A stretch of DNA of 64,000 bases from Lachnospiraceae bacterium (GCA_017461725.1 JAFTXG010000021.1:1-64000), one strand, 5' to 3'; shown: positions 17,679 through 25,808, counted from the first letter of the stretch. Notes: a model not told the origin generated them from the letters alone. Program-made: numbers and translations.

Positions 17679-18592
17679 CTTCTCAGTTTTTCAAACAGAT
17701 CTCCCATCAGGGCATCCCGACGGATATTATAGACATAGCGGACCAATGGACGTGTGCGGTCAAAGGCCCATCGGTCATCATACTCCGCAATGGGAGCAGG
17801 CTCCAGACGATCATCCATGAATTTACCCTTCAGCAGCCATGCGACAGCAGTCACATCCCAGATGGGTTTGCTCCAGTAAGGTCCCCGTTTATTTTCCGCT
17901 GCGTGCTCTGCGGTAATCTCATAGAGATAATCACAGAACTCGTTCTGTCCCTTCAGCCAGTGCTCAAGTTCATACTTTGTGGTTGAAAAGGCGGATACCA
18001 CACCCTTACAGGGAATCAAGACCACAGGTGTACGGTCAAAGACCACGCGCACTGCAGCTACATCCTGGAAACAGTTGAACTCATGGTTGTCAGGCCACTC
18101 GAAGGAATGCCCTCCCAGCCAGATCACAACCATGCGCTCCGCAATCTCCGGGTTAAGGAGAAGTGCGGACGCCACATTGGTAATGGCTCCGATGGCAATC
18201 ACATAAAGCGGATTCTCGGAGGTATACTTCATCGCCCGCTCAGCCAGATCCTTCGCCGCATCGGAGATGACCGGAGTCTTCTCGTCAGCCAGAAACTCCT
18301 CACTGCCGCGAAATACGATGTTGTTCAGGTCCTCCCGACCAATCATCTTAAGCACCTTAAAGATTTCCAGATAGCTTTTCTCCAGACCGTCCTGCACCGA
18401 ATCCACTTTTTTGTTGTAAACCGGCGCAAACGGAGCCGCATAGAGCGCTTTCAGATGAAGCTCATCCTCGCTGCGGATCAGATAGGCAATGGCATACTGA
18501 TCGTCAATCTCATTGTACGCATCCGTATCCAGAACCACATCCACCGGGCCATTGGGTTTCTGAAGCATGGAAAGGCGGGTAATCTCGTCCAT
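17675..18592 (-). CDS. Inosine/uridine-preferring nucleoside hydrolase-like protein
   Basis: A 305-residue protein of the IUNH fold. The calcium-binding signature is present as VVLDTDAYNEIDDQYA near residue 20, where classical members have DTDxGxDD. Other matching parts are AIGAITNVASALL and WLGGHSFEW. The family hydrolyses the N-glycosidic bond of ribonucleosides to free base and ribose; exact substrate unknown. The start is the ATG at 18592, 7 bases after GGAGGAG; a longer frame to 18679 has no ribosome binding site. The last bases overlap the helicase start. It follows gltX by about 100 bases. Confidence 0.85.
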   Translation of the reverse strand: MDEITRLSMLQKPNGPVDVVLDTDAYNEIDDQYAIAYLIRSEDELHLKALYAAPFAPVYNKKVDSVQDGLEKSYLEIFKVLKMIGREDLNNIVFRGSEEFLADEKTPVISDAAKDLAERAMKYTSENPLYVIAIGAITNVASALLLNPEIAERMVVIWLGGHSFEWPDNHEFNCFQDVAAVRVVFDRTPVVLIPCKGVVSAFSTTKYELEHWLKGQNEFCDYLYEITAEHAAENKRGPYWSKPIWDVTAVAWLLKGKFMDDRLEPAPIAEYDDRWAFDRTRPLVRYVYNIRRDALMGDLFEKLRR

Positions 18593-18699
18593 CGTGGTCT
18601 CCTCCTGGTTTTTATCCATGATACTGGCCGTGCCATACTCGCGCGGCTTTTGGCTCTTACACCATACCACATCCGACACCTTGTGGCATCACTCAATGT

Positions 18700-20148
18700 T
18701 TATGATAACTTGGTTATTGCTGCGTTGATTCTCTTTAATGTCTCCTCCTTGCCCAAGAGCTCCATCATCTCGGTAGCTCCGCAGGGAGTGGTCTGCTTTC
18801 CGGAGCAGGCGGTACGGATCGGCCACATCACATAGCCGTTCTTATAGCCCTTCTCCTGCACAAACTCTACGATGCGCGCAAACAGAGCGTCGTTGGAGTA
18901 GTCCTCCTGTGCCTCAAGGACAGGCAGAACCTCTTTCAGCACCTTCAGCGCGCTCTCCTCGTTGGTCTTCATCTTCTTGTGGCAGTACATGGAGGAGTCA
19001 TACTCGGGAACAGCTGCCAGGAAATCCACCTGCTCTGCGATGTCCGGGAACACCTCGATACGGGTCTTCACCATAGCTGCGATCTTTTTCAGATCCATGC
19101 CGGCAGGAACAGCTGCCTTCAGATAATCCTCAGCCATCTCATAGAACTTGTCAAAGTCCATGGCTTTCATATACTCGCCGTTCATCCAGCGAAGCTTCTT
19201 GATATCGAATACCGCGGGAGACTTGCTCATGTGGTGATAATCAAATGCCTTCACCAGCTCCTCCAGGGTAAAGATCTCCCGGTTCTCATCGGGACTCCAG
19301 CCCAGCAGTGCCACATAGTTTACCACCGCCTCGGTGATGAATCCCTGCTCGATCAGATCCTCGTAGGAGGAGTGACCGCTTCTCTTACTAAGCTTCTGAT
19401 GGTCCTCATTGGTGATCAGCGGACAATGCACATAAATGGGCTCCTTCCAGCCAAACGCCTGATACAGACGGGTGTACTTGGGTGAGGAGGACAGATACTC
19501 ATTGCCGCGAACCACGTGGGTGATACCCATCAGATGGTCATCCACAACGTTTGCGAAGTTATAGGTAGGGTAACCGTCGGACTTGATCAGGATCATGTCG
19601 TCCAGTTCCTCATTGTTTACGGTGATATCGCCGTAGATATCGTCAGAGAAGGTGGTAGTTCCCTCCTTGGGGTTGTTCTGGCGGATAACGTAGGGTACGC
19701 CCGCTGCCAGCTTCGCCTCGATCTCCTCCTTGCTCAGGTGCAGGCAGTGCTTATCGTAAACCACGATCTCCTTGCCTGCAACGGTGGTGCGCAGACTCTC
19801 CAGACGCTCCTTATCACAGAAGCAGTAATAAGCCTCGCCTTTCTCGATCAGCTGCTTTGCGTACTCCAGGTACAGTCCTGCCGCCTGGCGCTCACTCTGA
19901 ACGTAAGGACCGCAGCCGCCGTCCTTGTCGGGACCCTCATCGTGGATCAGTCCGGTCTTTTCCAGGGTGCGATAAATGATCTCAATGGCACCTTCCACGA
20001 AACGTTCCTGGTCAGTGTCCTCTATTCTCAACAGAAAATCTCCATCCTCATGCTTGGAAATCAGGTATGCATACAGTGCGGTACGCAGATTTCCCACGTG
20101 CATCCGGCCGGTGGGGCTGGGTGCAAATCTGGTTCTTACCTTGCTCAT
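18700..20148 (-). CDS. gltX: Glutamyl-tRNA synthetase
   Basis: A 482-residue class I synthetase that charges tRNA-Glu with glutamate in the cytosol. The HIGH motif appears as [17 protein letters not shown] near residue 10 and KMSKS as KLSKRSG near 255, the usual GluRS variant. Length is normal. The ATG follows AGGAGG by 8 bases. No T-box leader is visible. A TATAAT at 20224-20219 may be its -10 box, and two small palindromes sit in the leader. It is a conserved single-copy housekeeping gene. Confidence 0.97.
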   Translation of the reverse strand: MSKVRTRFAPSPTGRMHVGNLRTALYAYLISKHEDGDFLLRIEDTDQERFVEGAIEIIYRTLEKTGLIHDEGPDKDGGCGPYVQSERQAAGLYLEYAKQLIEKGEAYYCFCDKERLESLRTTVAGKEIVVYDKHCLHLSKEEIEAKLAAGVPYVIRQNNPKEGTTTFSDDIYGDITVNNEELDDMILIKSDGYPTYNFANVVDDHLMGITHVVRGNEYLSSSPKYTRLYQAFGWKEPIYVHCPLITNEDHQKLSKRSGHSSYEDLIEQGFITEAVVNYVALLGWSPDENREIFTLEELVKAFDYHHMSKSPAVFDIKKLRWMNGEYMKAMDFDKFYEMAEDYLKAAVPAGMDLKKIAAMVKTRIEVFPDIAEQVDFLAAVPEYDSSMYCHKKMKTNEESALKVLKEVLPVLEAQEDYSNDALFARIVEFVQEKGYKNGYVMWPIRTACSGKQTTPCGATEMMELLGKEETLKRINAAITKLS

Positions 20149-20170
20149 TGGTCTTTCCTCCTATTATGAA

Positions 20171-20211
20171 GCGCAGTGCGCTTTTCTTTGCTCGTGCGAT
20201 GGGCAGTGCCC
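20171..20211. repeat. Two 11-base palindromes in the gltX leader
   Basis: GCGCAGTGCGC (20171-20181) and GGGCAGTGCCC (20201-20211) are near-identical palindromes with the central A as loop, spaced 30 bases apart between the likely promoter and gltX. Similar GCGCAGTGC motifs occur at 57701-57730 and 57838-57846, so this may be a dispersed intergenic motif. Function unknown. Confidence 0.5.
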
Positions 20212-20262
20212 ATTAACCATTATAGTGTAACACAAGTGGAGAAATTTGTCACTCATTTTATA

Positions 20263-20826
20263 CTAAGAAAATAAAGGGTCAGTACGCCGGTAGATGCTTC
20301 CCTCACGCTCAAGCAGCCCTTCTCCGACCATATCCCTTCGGATCGTACAGAAATCATCGTGGAAATCCGCAATGATGATATTTACTTCCCGCTCGGTATA
20401 CTCCTTCCCGGGCTCGAAGGCCTTCGCGATCTCCTCCAGCACGATGCGCTCCTTCTTTCGCTGTGCCGGAATGGATTTCAGCTTTCCATACTCAAAAAAA
20501 GCGTCAATGACCTTCTGTCGATACTCCGCATCCCGTTTCGCCTGCAGGTCCGCCTCATCACTCTCCTCCTGAATGATCTCCAGAATACTGGTCATGAACA
20601 CGTCCTTACACAGGGAATACATCATGTAATACTGACTCTTGTAGGAAGTGACCGCCCCGGCATCCTGCAGCTTCTTTAAATGGAAAGAAATGGTTGGCGC
20701 GGTCAGCCCCAAACGCTCTGCCAGCCGCTCCACATACATATCCTCAATGGCCAGCGATTTCAGAATCTGCAGCCGCGACTTATCGGCCAGACACTTAAAC
20801 AGTTTGATTGCCTCAGTTTCCGTCAT
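20263..20826 (-). CDS. ArsR-family regulator with DUF2087 domain
   Basis: A 187-residue protein. Residues 1-80 form a winged helix (LFKCLADKSRLQILKSL, LGLTAPTISFHLKKLQDAG). The C-terminal 80 residues match the DUF2087 pattern (KSIPAQRKKERIVLEEIAKAFEPGKEYTERE broken across strands, then GLLEREGSIY). No metal-binding cysteine pair of classic ArsR is present, so the ligand is not obvious. The ATG at 20826 lies inside the end of the upstream small gene, a 14-base overlap, with GGGGTGA ahead. It closes the M29 peptidase operon and may regulate it. Confidence 0.85.
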   Translation of the reverse strand: MTETEAIKLFKCLADKSRLQILKSLAIEDMYVERLAERLGLTAPTISFHLKKLQDAGAVTSYKSQYYMMYSLCKDVFMTSILEIIQEESDEADLQAKRDAEYRQKVIDAFFEYGKLKSIPAQRKKERIVLEEIAKAFEPGKEYTEREVNIIIADFHDDFCTIRRDMVGEGLLEREGSIYRRTDPLFS

Positions 20827-21190
20827 TGTTCTCACCCCAAATTTCCTCAAACACCCTGCGAATCTCTCCGGCAGTCTCCACCTTGATTTGTTCAATGGCC
20901 GCTTTCTGCGCATCGCCGTGATCCGAGGCCTTTTTACCGGACTCTGCCCAGGTATTTGTCATCTCATTGAATTTTTTCACAAAAAAGCTGTTTGCACCCT
21001 CGTCGCTTTTCTGTGTCCGCTCAGCCACCGAAAGAATCGTTTTGAATATATCATAGATATTCGCTCTGATCTGCCAAAAGGAAGCCTCATCCCTTCGGTC
21101 ATCCGCCAGAAGGTATACCTTCTGCTGGCTGCACTCAGCTGTTTTCTCCGCGAAATATTCATTTAACTTTGATACTTTATACTCCATCAT
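20813..21190 (-). CDS. Small helical protein of unknown function, coupled to M29 peptidase
   Basis: A 125-residue, mostly helical, charged protein with no signal peptide or membrane segment. I do not recognise the family. It contains long amphipathic stretches (KLNEYFAEKTAECSQQ, AAIEQIKVETAGEIRRVFEE). The start at 21190 overlaps the stop of the aminopeptidase gene by ATGA and follows GGAGG by 7 bases; a second ATG follows immediately. Its 3' end overlaps the ArsR/DUF2087 gene by 14 bases. Three-gene coupling suggests a functional unit of peptidase, small protein and regulator, which is inferred. Confidence 0.75.
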   Translation of the reverse strand: MMEYKVSKLNEYFAEKTAECSQQKVYLLADDRRDEASFWQIRANIYDIFKTILSVAERTQKSDEGANSFFVKKFNEMTNTWAESGKKASDHGDAQKAAIEQIKVETAGEIRRVFEEIWGENNDGN

Positions 21191-22209
21191 ACTACAACCT
21201 CCATTCTGCCGCAACCCACAAAATCAATGTGGTCATTCGCTTTATTTTCGCCGCCAAACATATCATTCGCCCCGACAGCGATGTGAAATGTCCCGGCCAT
21301 CTTCTCATCCAACACCGTGTATCCGCACAGATCGGTCACATTTGGATTCATACCGATGCCCAGCTCGCATACAATGCGATTCTCCCGCGGAAGCCCTGTG
21401 AAATACGCCCAAACGTCCGGGTTGCTGCTGCCGACCACTTCGCCGTCCGAGATTTGCAGTGTAATATTACTGTACTTCACCTCATTCAGATAAAAGTTCT
21501 CGAAGAATACACTGCCCTTTGTCCTATACTCAACCGGCGCAATGTAAATCTCACCGCAGGGGAGATCGCCGTCACCGGCATCAATATGCCAGGTCCTGCC
21601 CGTCAATTCGAAGTACAGCACACAGTCCGTTCCGGTATAGACAACTATCCTTTCCGCCCCCGCAAACCGTTCTATCGCTTTCGCGCAAGCTGTTTTGAGC
21701 GCTTCATAATCAATATCGTAGGCATCCGTCATCCGCTGAATATAATCCTGCGGATCGAGATTTGACTCTGCGGCATTTGCCTGTGTGGGAATCCTGATCT
21801 GCGTAAACCGCTTACACTCCATCAGCTTGTAAAAGAGCTGTGAGATATATCTGCGATACAATGCCATCTGTTCATCCGGCAGTTGCGCTCCAAGTACAAT
21901 AGGCTGGTAGGTGAACACGTCCAGCACGGTGTCAAACTCAGAAAACAGAGCGAAATATCGCTCGTCGAAGCAGTTATCCTTTGCAGTCAGGAAGATATCC
22001 CGGTTGATTGTTCTGGACTGCTGCAAAAGAACGGGCGTGGCACCCAACGCGGCCACAGCCGCCACAAAGTGGTTGGCAATTTCCTTATCCTCATCCTCTC
22101 CCCAAAAGTGTACAAGCACCAGTTCCCCGGCAGACACACCGGTTGCCTTGACTAAGTTTAAGATTATTTCCTTATTTAATGGATTTTGATTCATCGTTGA
22201 ATGATTCAT
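21187..22209 (-). CDS. M29-family aminopeptidase
   Basis: A 340-residue metalloaminopeptidase of the AmpS/PepS/T type. The metal-ligand regions of the family are recognisable: GDLPCGEIYIAPVE, CELGIGMNPNV, then FHIAVGANDMFGG and NDHIDFV, which supply the expected Glu, Glu, His, and His/Asp ligands. It removes N-terminal residues from peptides in the cytosol, usually with cobalt or zinc. It is somewhat shorter than the usual 370-410 residues. The start ATG overlaps the stop of a 25-codon upstream ORF and follows GAGGG. A perfect-consensus promoter lies 160 bases upstream. Confidence 0.88.
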   Translation of the reverse strand: MNHSTMNQNPLNKEIILNLVKATGVSAGELVLVHFWGEDEDKEIANHFVAAVAALGATPVLLQQSRTINRDIFLTAKDNCFDERYFALFSEFDTVLDVFTYQPIVLGAQLPDEQMALYRRYISQLFYKLMECKRFTQIRIPTQANAAESNLDPQDYIQRMTDAYDIDYEALKTACAKAIERFAGAERIVVYTGTDCVLYFELTGRTWHIDAGDGDLPCGEIYIAPVEYRTKGSVFFENFYLNEVKYSNITLQISDGEVVGSSNPDVWAYFTGLPRENRIVCELGIGMNPNVTDLCGYTVLDEKMAGTFHIAVGANDMFGGENKANDHIDFVGCGRMEVVV

Positions 22210-22283
22210 GTCTTTTTGTCCCTCATTATTTCGTATATATCCATTCTGATTTTATTTGTTCTGGTTATTTTATCGTTTCGCAT
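22206..22283 (-). CDS. 25-codon leader ORF coupled to the M29 gene
   Basis: The frame reads MRNDKITRTNKIRMDIYEIM then RDKKT and a stop whose TGA overlaps the peptidase ATG (ATGA). It has the best ribosome binding site of the locus, AAAGGAGG 7 bases ahead of the ATG at 22283; another ATG two codons earlier is too close to it. The peptide is basic and contains no membrane segment or amino-acid run. It may be a leader peptide that sets translation of the peptidase by coupling. No similarity to a known leader is recognised; whether it is translated is inferred. Confidence 0.55.
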   Translation of the reverse strand: MRNDKITRTNKIRMDIYEIMRDKKT

Positions 22284-22366
22284 ACTCATACCTCCTTTCC
22301 GTTTTCTCTTACCGTCAGGAAACCGCATATGTTTAAAACCTGTACAGTAAAGCTGTTCATATTTTG

Positions 22367-22395
22367 ATTATATAATTGTTTTTATTTTATGTCAA
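22367..22395 (-). promoter_or_regulatory. Perfect consensus promoter for the M29 operon
   Basis: TTGACA (22395-22390) and TATAAT (22372-22367) are separated by exactly 17 bases, a perfect match to the sigma-70/sigma-A consensus on the minus strand. Transcription would begin near 22360, giving a leader of about 75 bases before the small ORF. Confidence 0.9.
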
Positions 22396-22434
22396 TATAC
22401 ATTTAGATATATATCTATTTAATTTAAGCTGCAA

Positions 22435-22485
22435 CAAAAAAGCGGTTGTCGATTTTGGCACTGACCACAATCACTCAACCGCTTT
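22435..22485 (-). terminator. Terminator of the methyltransferase-CobW gene run
   Basis: A 10-bp stem (AAAGCGGTTG at 22439-22448 with its complement at 22476-22485) has a 27-base loop and is followed on the minus strand by six T. It begins 7 bases after the stop of the 63-residue membrane protein. Confidence 0.8.
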
Positions 22486-22491
22486 TCATTG

Positions 22492-22683
22492 CTATTTCCT
22501 TGTATTTCGTTCTTCTTTTTGCTTGACAATGCCATTTGCAATCAAGCCTCCGGCAACTGCCGCCAGCATCAGAAACCCTCCTGTCGACGACTGTTCCCAA
22601 ATCATCCAGGCAAAACTGATGATCAGGCAAAAAGCACCTGTTATCATAAGTATTTTCCCCTTATGTTTGACCATTCTTTTCAT
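22492..22683 (-). CDS. Small two-helix membrane protein
   Basis: A 63-residue protein with a basic start (MKRMVKHKGK), two hydrophobic segments (residues about 11-28 and 36-51) and a charged C-terminus (KQKEERNTRK). It is probably a hairpin in the membrane with both ends in the cytoplasm. I do not recognise a family. The ATG lies 5 bases after the upstream stop and the nearest AGGAGA is 14 bases away, so expression likely depends on coupling. It is directly followed by a terminator. Confidence 0.6.
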   Translation of the reverse strand: MKRMVKHKGKILMITGAFCLIISFAWMIWEQSSTGGFLMLAAVAGGLIANGIVKQKEERNTRK

Positions 22684-22687
22684 GCTG

Positions 22688-23229
22688 TCACGTTGTTCTC
22701 CTGATCGGATGTCTAATCACCGTCTTCCACTTCTCCGGTGCCACCTTTCTGGCATCAGACAGATAGATCTCGTGATGTCTGCGGCTGTCCGAAAAATCTT
22801 TCTCATAGCCATTCTCCGCCAGAAATGCATCCATCACAGCCACTGTGGCCGGCTCGTCATCATAAGCACCCAAGTGCATGATCTGCACGCAGAGTCCCTC
22901 ATCAATGCTCAGAAACTCAGCCTTCGAGCAGTCCAGCCTTTTCTTGCGCTCAGCCTCAGCCACCGCCCAGGCAAACTCCTCCCGGGTCACGAAGTCGGGC
23001 AGGCGGATCACCGAGATCCATCGAAAGGCGGACTTGTCCGAATAATCCACACCCTCGATGCCATCCTGCCACCAGAAGCTCCGATAGCTGCCTTATACTC
23101 TCCGCCCTTCTCGTTGGGGTCTCCCTTGCCGCGGACTGCAATATAGTTCGCCGGCGGTACGGTGACGATCTGTGGCTTGGATTTGGGCAGGTAGAACTCT
23201 TTGTATTCCTTTTTGAAATCAAATGCCAT
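22688..23229 (-). pseudogene. GyrI-like effector-binding protein, broken by internal deletion
   Basis: The N-terminal part starts at 23229 (MAFDFKKEYKEFYLPKSK, IVTVPPANYIAVRGKGDPNE, GGEYKAAIG). After about 23080 the reading frame is wrong and ends at 23008. The remaining family sequence continues in another frame (WWQDGIEGVDYSDKS, then RWISVIRLPDFVT, IMHLGAYDDEPATV, HHEIYLSDARKVAPEKWKTV) to 22688. Intact relatives of this GyrI-like ligand-binding family have about 40-45 residues between KAAIG and WWQDG that are absent here, so a deletion of roughly 130 bases not divisible by three joined the parts. The gene should be non-functional unless the C-terminal piece starts on its own. Confidence 0.8.
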
Positions 23230-23303
23230 AACGATATCCCTCTCACACAACCATCAACTGCTCATCGTACACAGACCAATCTTCACGCATATCCATACTC
23301 GTG

Positions 23304-24251
23304 TCAACCGAACTGTACATACTCCTTGATCGGCTGTGCCGCCTCAATGTTCTCCACATACAGCACCGGACCGTCGCCTTTATAAGTCTTTTGATACTCA
23401 ATGGCAATCCGCGCAGTGAGGGTCACCCACTGATTGTTCTGCCAGTTCACCGCATCGGGGGATTTTGCGAGGAATCCCAGGAATACCGTATCGTCCTCAC
23501 AGCAGGTCATGGCCTTGCGTCCCGGCACAAATCGATTCTTCGCCATGCCGAAGGGCCGGTAAACCATGGCGGTAAACTTCACCAGCTTGCCCTCATAGCG
23601 GTCAGGGTTGTCCATGGCATCCATAAACCAGATACCGTAGGACTTAGTGTCCACCTCGATGATCGGTGCGTCCAGATCGTAGGGCAGATCCTCCACAAAA
23701 TCCTGGCGGATCTCGGTGCGCTCCTTGCTCTCAAACACCAGCTCCGCGCCGGTATTGACCGCCTTGATGATTCGCTTCATATTCAGCAGGTCCATCTCCC
23801 GGTCAGCCCGGTTCACAAACACCACCTCAGAGTTTTTCAGCATGTTCACGAACTGAGAGCGCATGTTGGAGTAATACAGGAAAAAGGTGTTGGCATCGAT
23901 CAGCGTCAACTGCTGGTACAGGGGCCAGTTCTCCGGCAGTTCCAGCTCCAGCGGATTCCACATACCGTTCCACTCGAACACGACGCGCTCAAACTTCATC
24001 TCCTGCTCCAGCTGTTCAAGCTTCTCTCTGGTCAGCAGCTCCTGCTCCTCCACCGTGTAGGTGATGACGCGGTTCTTCTGCAGAAACGCCTTCTCGTACT
24101 CAGACTCGCCCTCCTCGCAGATGATCAGCAGGGTATTGCCGCGGACAGCAAAGTAATCCGCTGCCAGGGTCTCCTTGATAAACTCAGTCTTTCCGCTCTC
24201 CAGAAAACCGGTAAACATATAGACGGGAATTTCACGTTTTCTTCCTAACAT
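23304..24251 (-). CDS. CobW/P47K-like GTPase with DUF1980-like C-terminal domain
   Basis: A 315-residue protein. The N-terminal P-loop is TGFLESGKTEF near residue 12, typical of CobW-type GTPases, and NRADRE serves as the guanine-specificity motif. The final 110 residues resemble the C-terminal domain of DUF1980/TIGR03943 proteins, including FTAMVYRPFG, FVPGRKAMTCCEDDTVFLG. The CxCC motif of metal-delivering CobW proteins after the P-loop is not present. It may help deliver a metal or act with a membrane permease, but no such permease is next to it. The start is the ATG at 24251, 6 bases after GGAGG; a TTG four codons earlier lies in that site. Confidence 0.8.
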   Translation of the reverse strand: MLGRKREIPVYMFTGFLESGKTEFIKETLAADYFAVRGNTLLIICEEGESEYEKAFLQKNRVITYTVEEQELLTREKLEQLEQEMKFERVVFEWNGMWNPLELELPENWPLYQQLTLIDANTFFLYYSNMRSQFVNMLKNSEVVFVNRADREMDLLNMKRIIKAVNTGAELVFESKERTEIRQDFVEDLPYDLDAPIIEVDTKSYGIWFMDAMDNPDRYEGKLVKFTAMVYRPFGMAKNRFVPGRKAMTCCEDDTVFLGFLAKSPDAVNWQNNQWVTLTARIAIEYQKTYKGDGPVLYVENIEAAQPIKEYVQFG

Positions 24252-24274
24252 AAGTGCCTCCAAACCTTTATTTA

Positions 24275-24478
24275 TTACATTACCTTCAACAATTGAATCA
24301 ATGTGTGCGCTTGATCTGTGCCAGCCTTTGCTTCCCTGGTATCAAATCGCTTAAACCCATTCTGGTCTTCATAAAACTGAAGCAAATTCTGATCATTATC
24401 CGTTTCAAGGAATATCACCATGCCTCCTGCTATATACTGTAATTCCTTAATCGTATCAATAGCGGCTTGAAGCAACAT
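24275..24478 (-). pseudogene. C-terminal remnant of a GNAT acetyltransferase
   Basis: The 67 residues fit only the last half of a GNAT N-acetyltransferase: a helix (LLQAAIDTIKELQYIAGG), then a strand VIFLETD, and the conserved LLQFYEDQNGFKRFDTR, ending in a strand. The acetyl-CoA-binding loop and N-terminal half are missing, and only 40 bases separate it from the methyltransferase gene. GAGGA precedes the first ATG, so a short peptide might still be made, but it cannot be a complete enzyme. Decay by deletion is the simplest reading. Confidence 0.6.
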
Positions 24479-24518
24479 ATTTCCTCTTTCTAATGATAAT
24501 CACAATACATTCATCGCA

Positions 24519-25169
24519 TCACCGCGCTGCACGCAGCGCACAGGTCGCTCCCCAGCTGCCCAACCTCTCCACCTTGGAAAATCCGGCTTCGATCAACGCC
24601 TCGGTCTCGTGCTCCACCGTCAGCGGCGTATCGTAATGGTAAAACTCGTCATCCTCAATCCCCAGCTCCGCTTTCAGCCTCTGCAGTTCACGGCGATGAG
24701 CACGCTCCTCCTCGTCCGACAAGGAGAAGTAGTCTGTCAGGATAAAATATCCGCCCGGCTTCAACGCCTCCCGCAATTTGCGGTAGAGAGGAATTTTCTC
24801 CGCCTTCGTAAAATGATGAAGAGACTCCACGGAAACCGCGGCATCGTATTTCTCCACGCCAAATGGCACCTCAAAATAAGACCCCTGAATCAGCTCCAGC
24901 TGTTTATCCGGGAATTTAGTCTTCAATACAGAGAGCATTCCCGGTGCCAGATCAATGCCGGTCACCTTCGCCGATGGGTTGACCGCGAAATAATATCCCA
25001 GTTCCAGCCCGGTACCGCAGCCCAGATCCAAAATGGAGGCACCTGCCTCTTTTGGCAGTAAGTCCGCGGTAAACGGATAAAACTCCTGCGCCGACTCAAT
25101 ACAGGTCAGCTGGTGCTCGTCATATCCGATCAACCGGTTGTCAAAAAAATCGCCCATCTTTTCCAGCAT
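24519..25169 (-). CDS. Class I SAM-dependent methyltransferase
   Basis: A 216-residue Rossmann-fold methyltransferase. Motif I is ILDLGCGTGLELG near residue 46, motif II is VTGIDLAPGML, the acidic motif IV region is YDAAVSVESLHHF and motif VI is LKPGGYFILTDY. These bind S-adenosylmethionine; the acceptor is unknown, and the UbiE/small-molecule type is the closest group. The ATG follows AGGGGG by 8 bases and a good promoter lies upstream. It appears to lead a run with the GNAT remnant, the CobW-like GTPase, the broken GyrI gene and the small membrane protein, which does not point to one pathway. Confidence 0.88.
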   Translation of the reverse strand: MLEKMGDFFDNRLIGYDEHQLTCIESAQEFYPFTADLLPKEAGASILDLGCGTGLELGYYFAVNPSAKVTGIDLAPGMLSVLKTKFPDKQLELIQGSYFEVPFGVEKYDAAVSVESLHHFTKAEKIPLYRKLREALKPGGYFILTDYFSLSDEEERAHRRELQRLKAELGIEDDEFYHYDTPLTVEHETEALIEAGFSKVERLGSWGATCALRAAR

Positions 25170-25200
25170 GATACATCCCCCTGTCTAGCCACTATCCGTT

Positions 25201-25229
25201 ATTATACCTCGCCGGCGGATTTTTGTCAC
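25201..25229 (-). promoter_or_regulatory. Promoter of the methyltransferase gene run
   Basis: GTGACA (25229-25224) and TATAAT (25206-25201) are 17 bases apart on the minus strand, 32 bases before the start codon. The -10 is perfect and the -35 differs at one base. Confidence 0.75.
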
Positions 25230-25357
25230 CTGCAATTTTCAAGACGCTACCGCACATTCTCTATTCTACTATATCTCCTATTTTGACCATCTCTTTTTAT
25301 ACCAGATTTTATCTCAAAACACTTGCATTTTCATGAATTATCCTATATACTTTTATC

Positions 25358-25422
25358 AAAAGGAACCGTTTTTTTACCGTACGTAGATTTTATCTAGCCA
25401 AGCGGGGTACTCGGTTCCTTTT
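25358..25422. repeat. Inverted repeat around the end of a gene fragment
   Basis: AAAAGGAACCG (25358-25368) and its exact complement (25412-25422) are separated by 43 bases, and the right arm and spacer include the 3' end of the fragment at 25394-25582. It can form a long-loop hairpin followed by Ts on either strand and may be a terminator of the fragment or a relic of a mobile element end. Confidence 0.55.
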
Positions 25423-25582
25423 TTATATTAATTATATCGTACAGATACTTCTTTCCATCAGCATCATGTCTGATAATCATCCTTGCTTTAAAGAAATTAT
25501 ATCTTTCAATTTCTCCGCAATTATTATATACAGCAAGTGCAAAACGAGAATCATATCGATACCAACCATATTTTGCATCCAT
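25394..25582 (-). pseudogene. C-terminal fragment of a mobile-element protein
   Basis: The 62 residues include YNFFKARMIIRHDADGKKYL and YDIINIKKEPSTPL. This kind of ending is typical of large phage, plasmid or conjugative-element proteins (MuF-like or polyvalent proteins) where a short domain repeats DGK-LYDI-IKKE-STPL. No matching N-terminal part is found upstream within 300 bases and no ribosome binding site is seen. It is best read as the debris of an element once inserted here. The surrounding 25170-25808 stretch is AT-rich and otherwise holds only a promoter and hairpins. Confidence 0.5.
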
Positions 25583-25750
25583 TTTGTGTTTTATATCTTT
25601 CTTCCCTAAGTTGTCTTATCTTTTCATTCAGGTTCATAATTCCCCTCCATACTGTATCGCAATGCGTGGTTTGATTGTAAAGCATACGGACTATTATGTA
25701 AAGCGGAATAGATATTTAGAATCTATTTACTTTTCTGTTTTGAAACAGTT

Positions 25751-25784
25751 AAGGAGCCGAATCATCTCTGACTCGGCTCCTTTT
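25751..25784. terminator. Hairpin after the SGNH hydrolase gene
   Basis: A 10-bp stem (AAGGAGCCGA at 25751-25760 with its complement at 25773-25782) lies 25 bases past the stop of the minus-strand esterase gene. The T-run follows on the plus strand (TTTT), while on the minus strand the tail is AACTG, so it may act mainly as a 3' end stabiliser or a weak bidirectional terminator. Confidence 0.6.
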
Positions 25785-25808
25785 CATCGCCCCTATCCAA
25801 TTATATCT

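Noticed and set aside
20149-20262. A possible T-box riboswitch before gltX
   Set aside because: The T-box sequence and antiterminator features are absent; only two small palindromes and a possible -10 box are seen.
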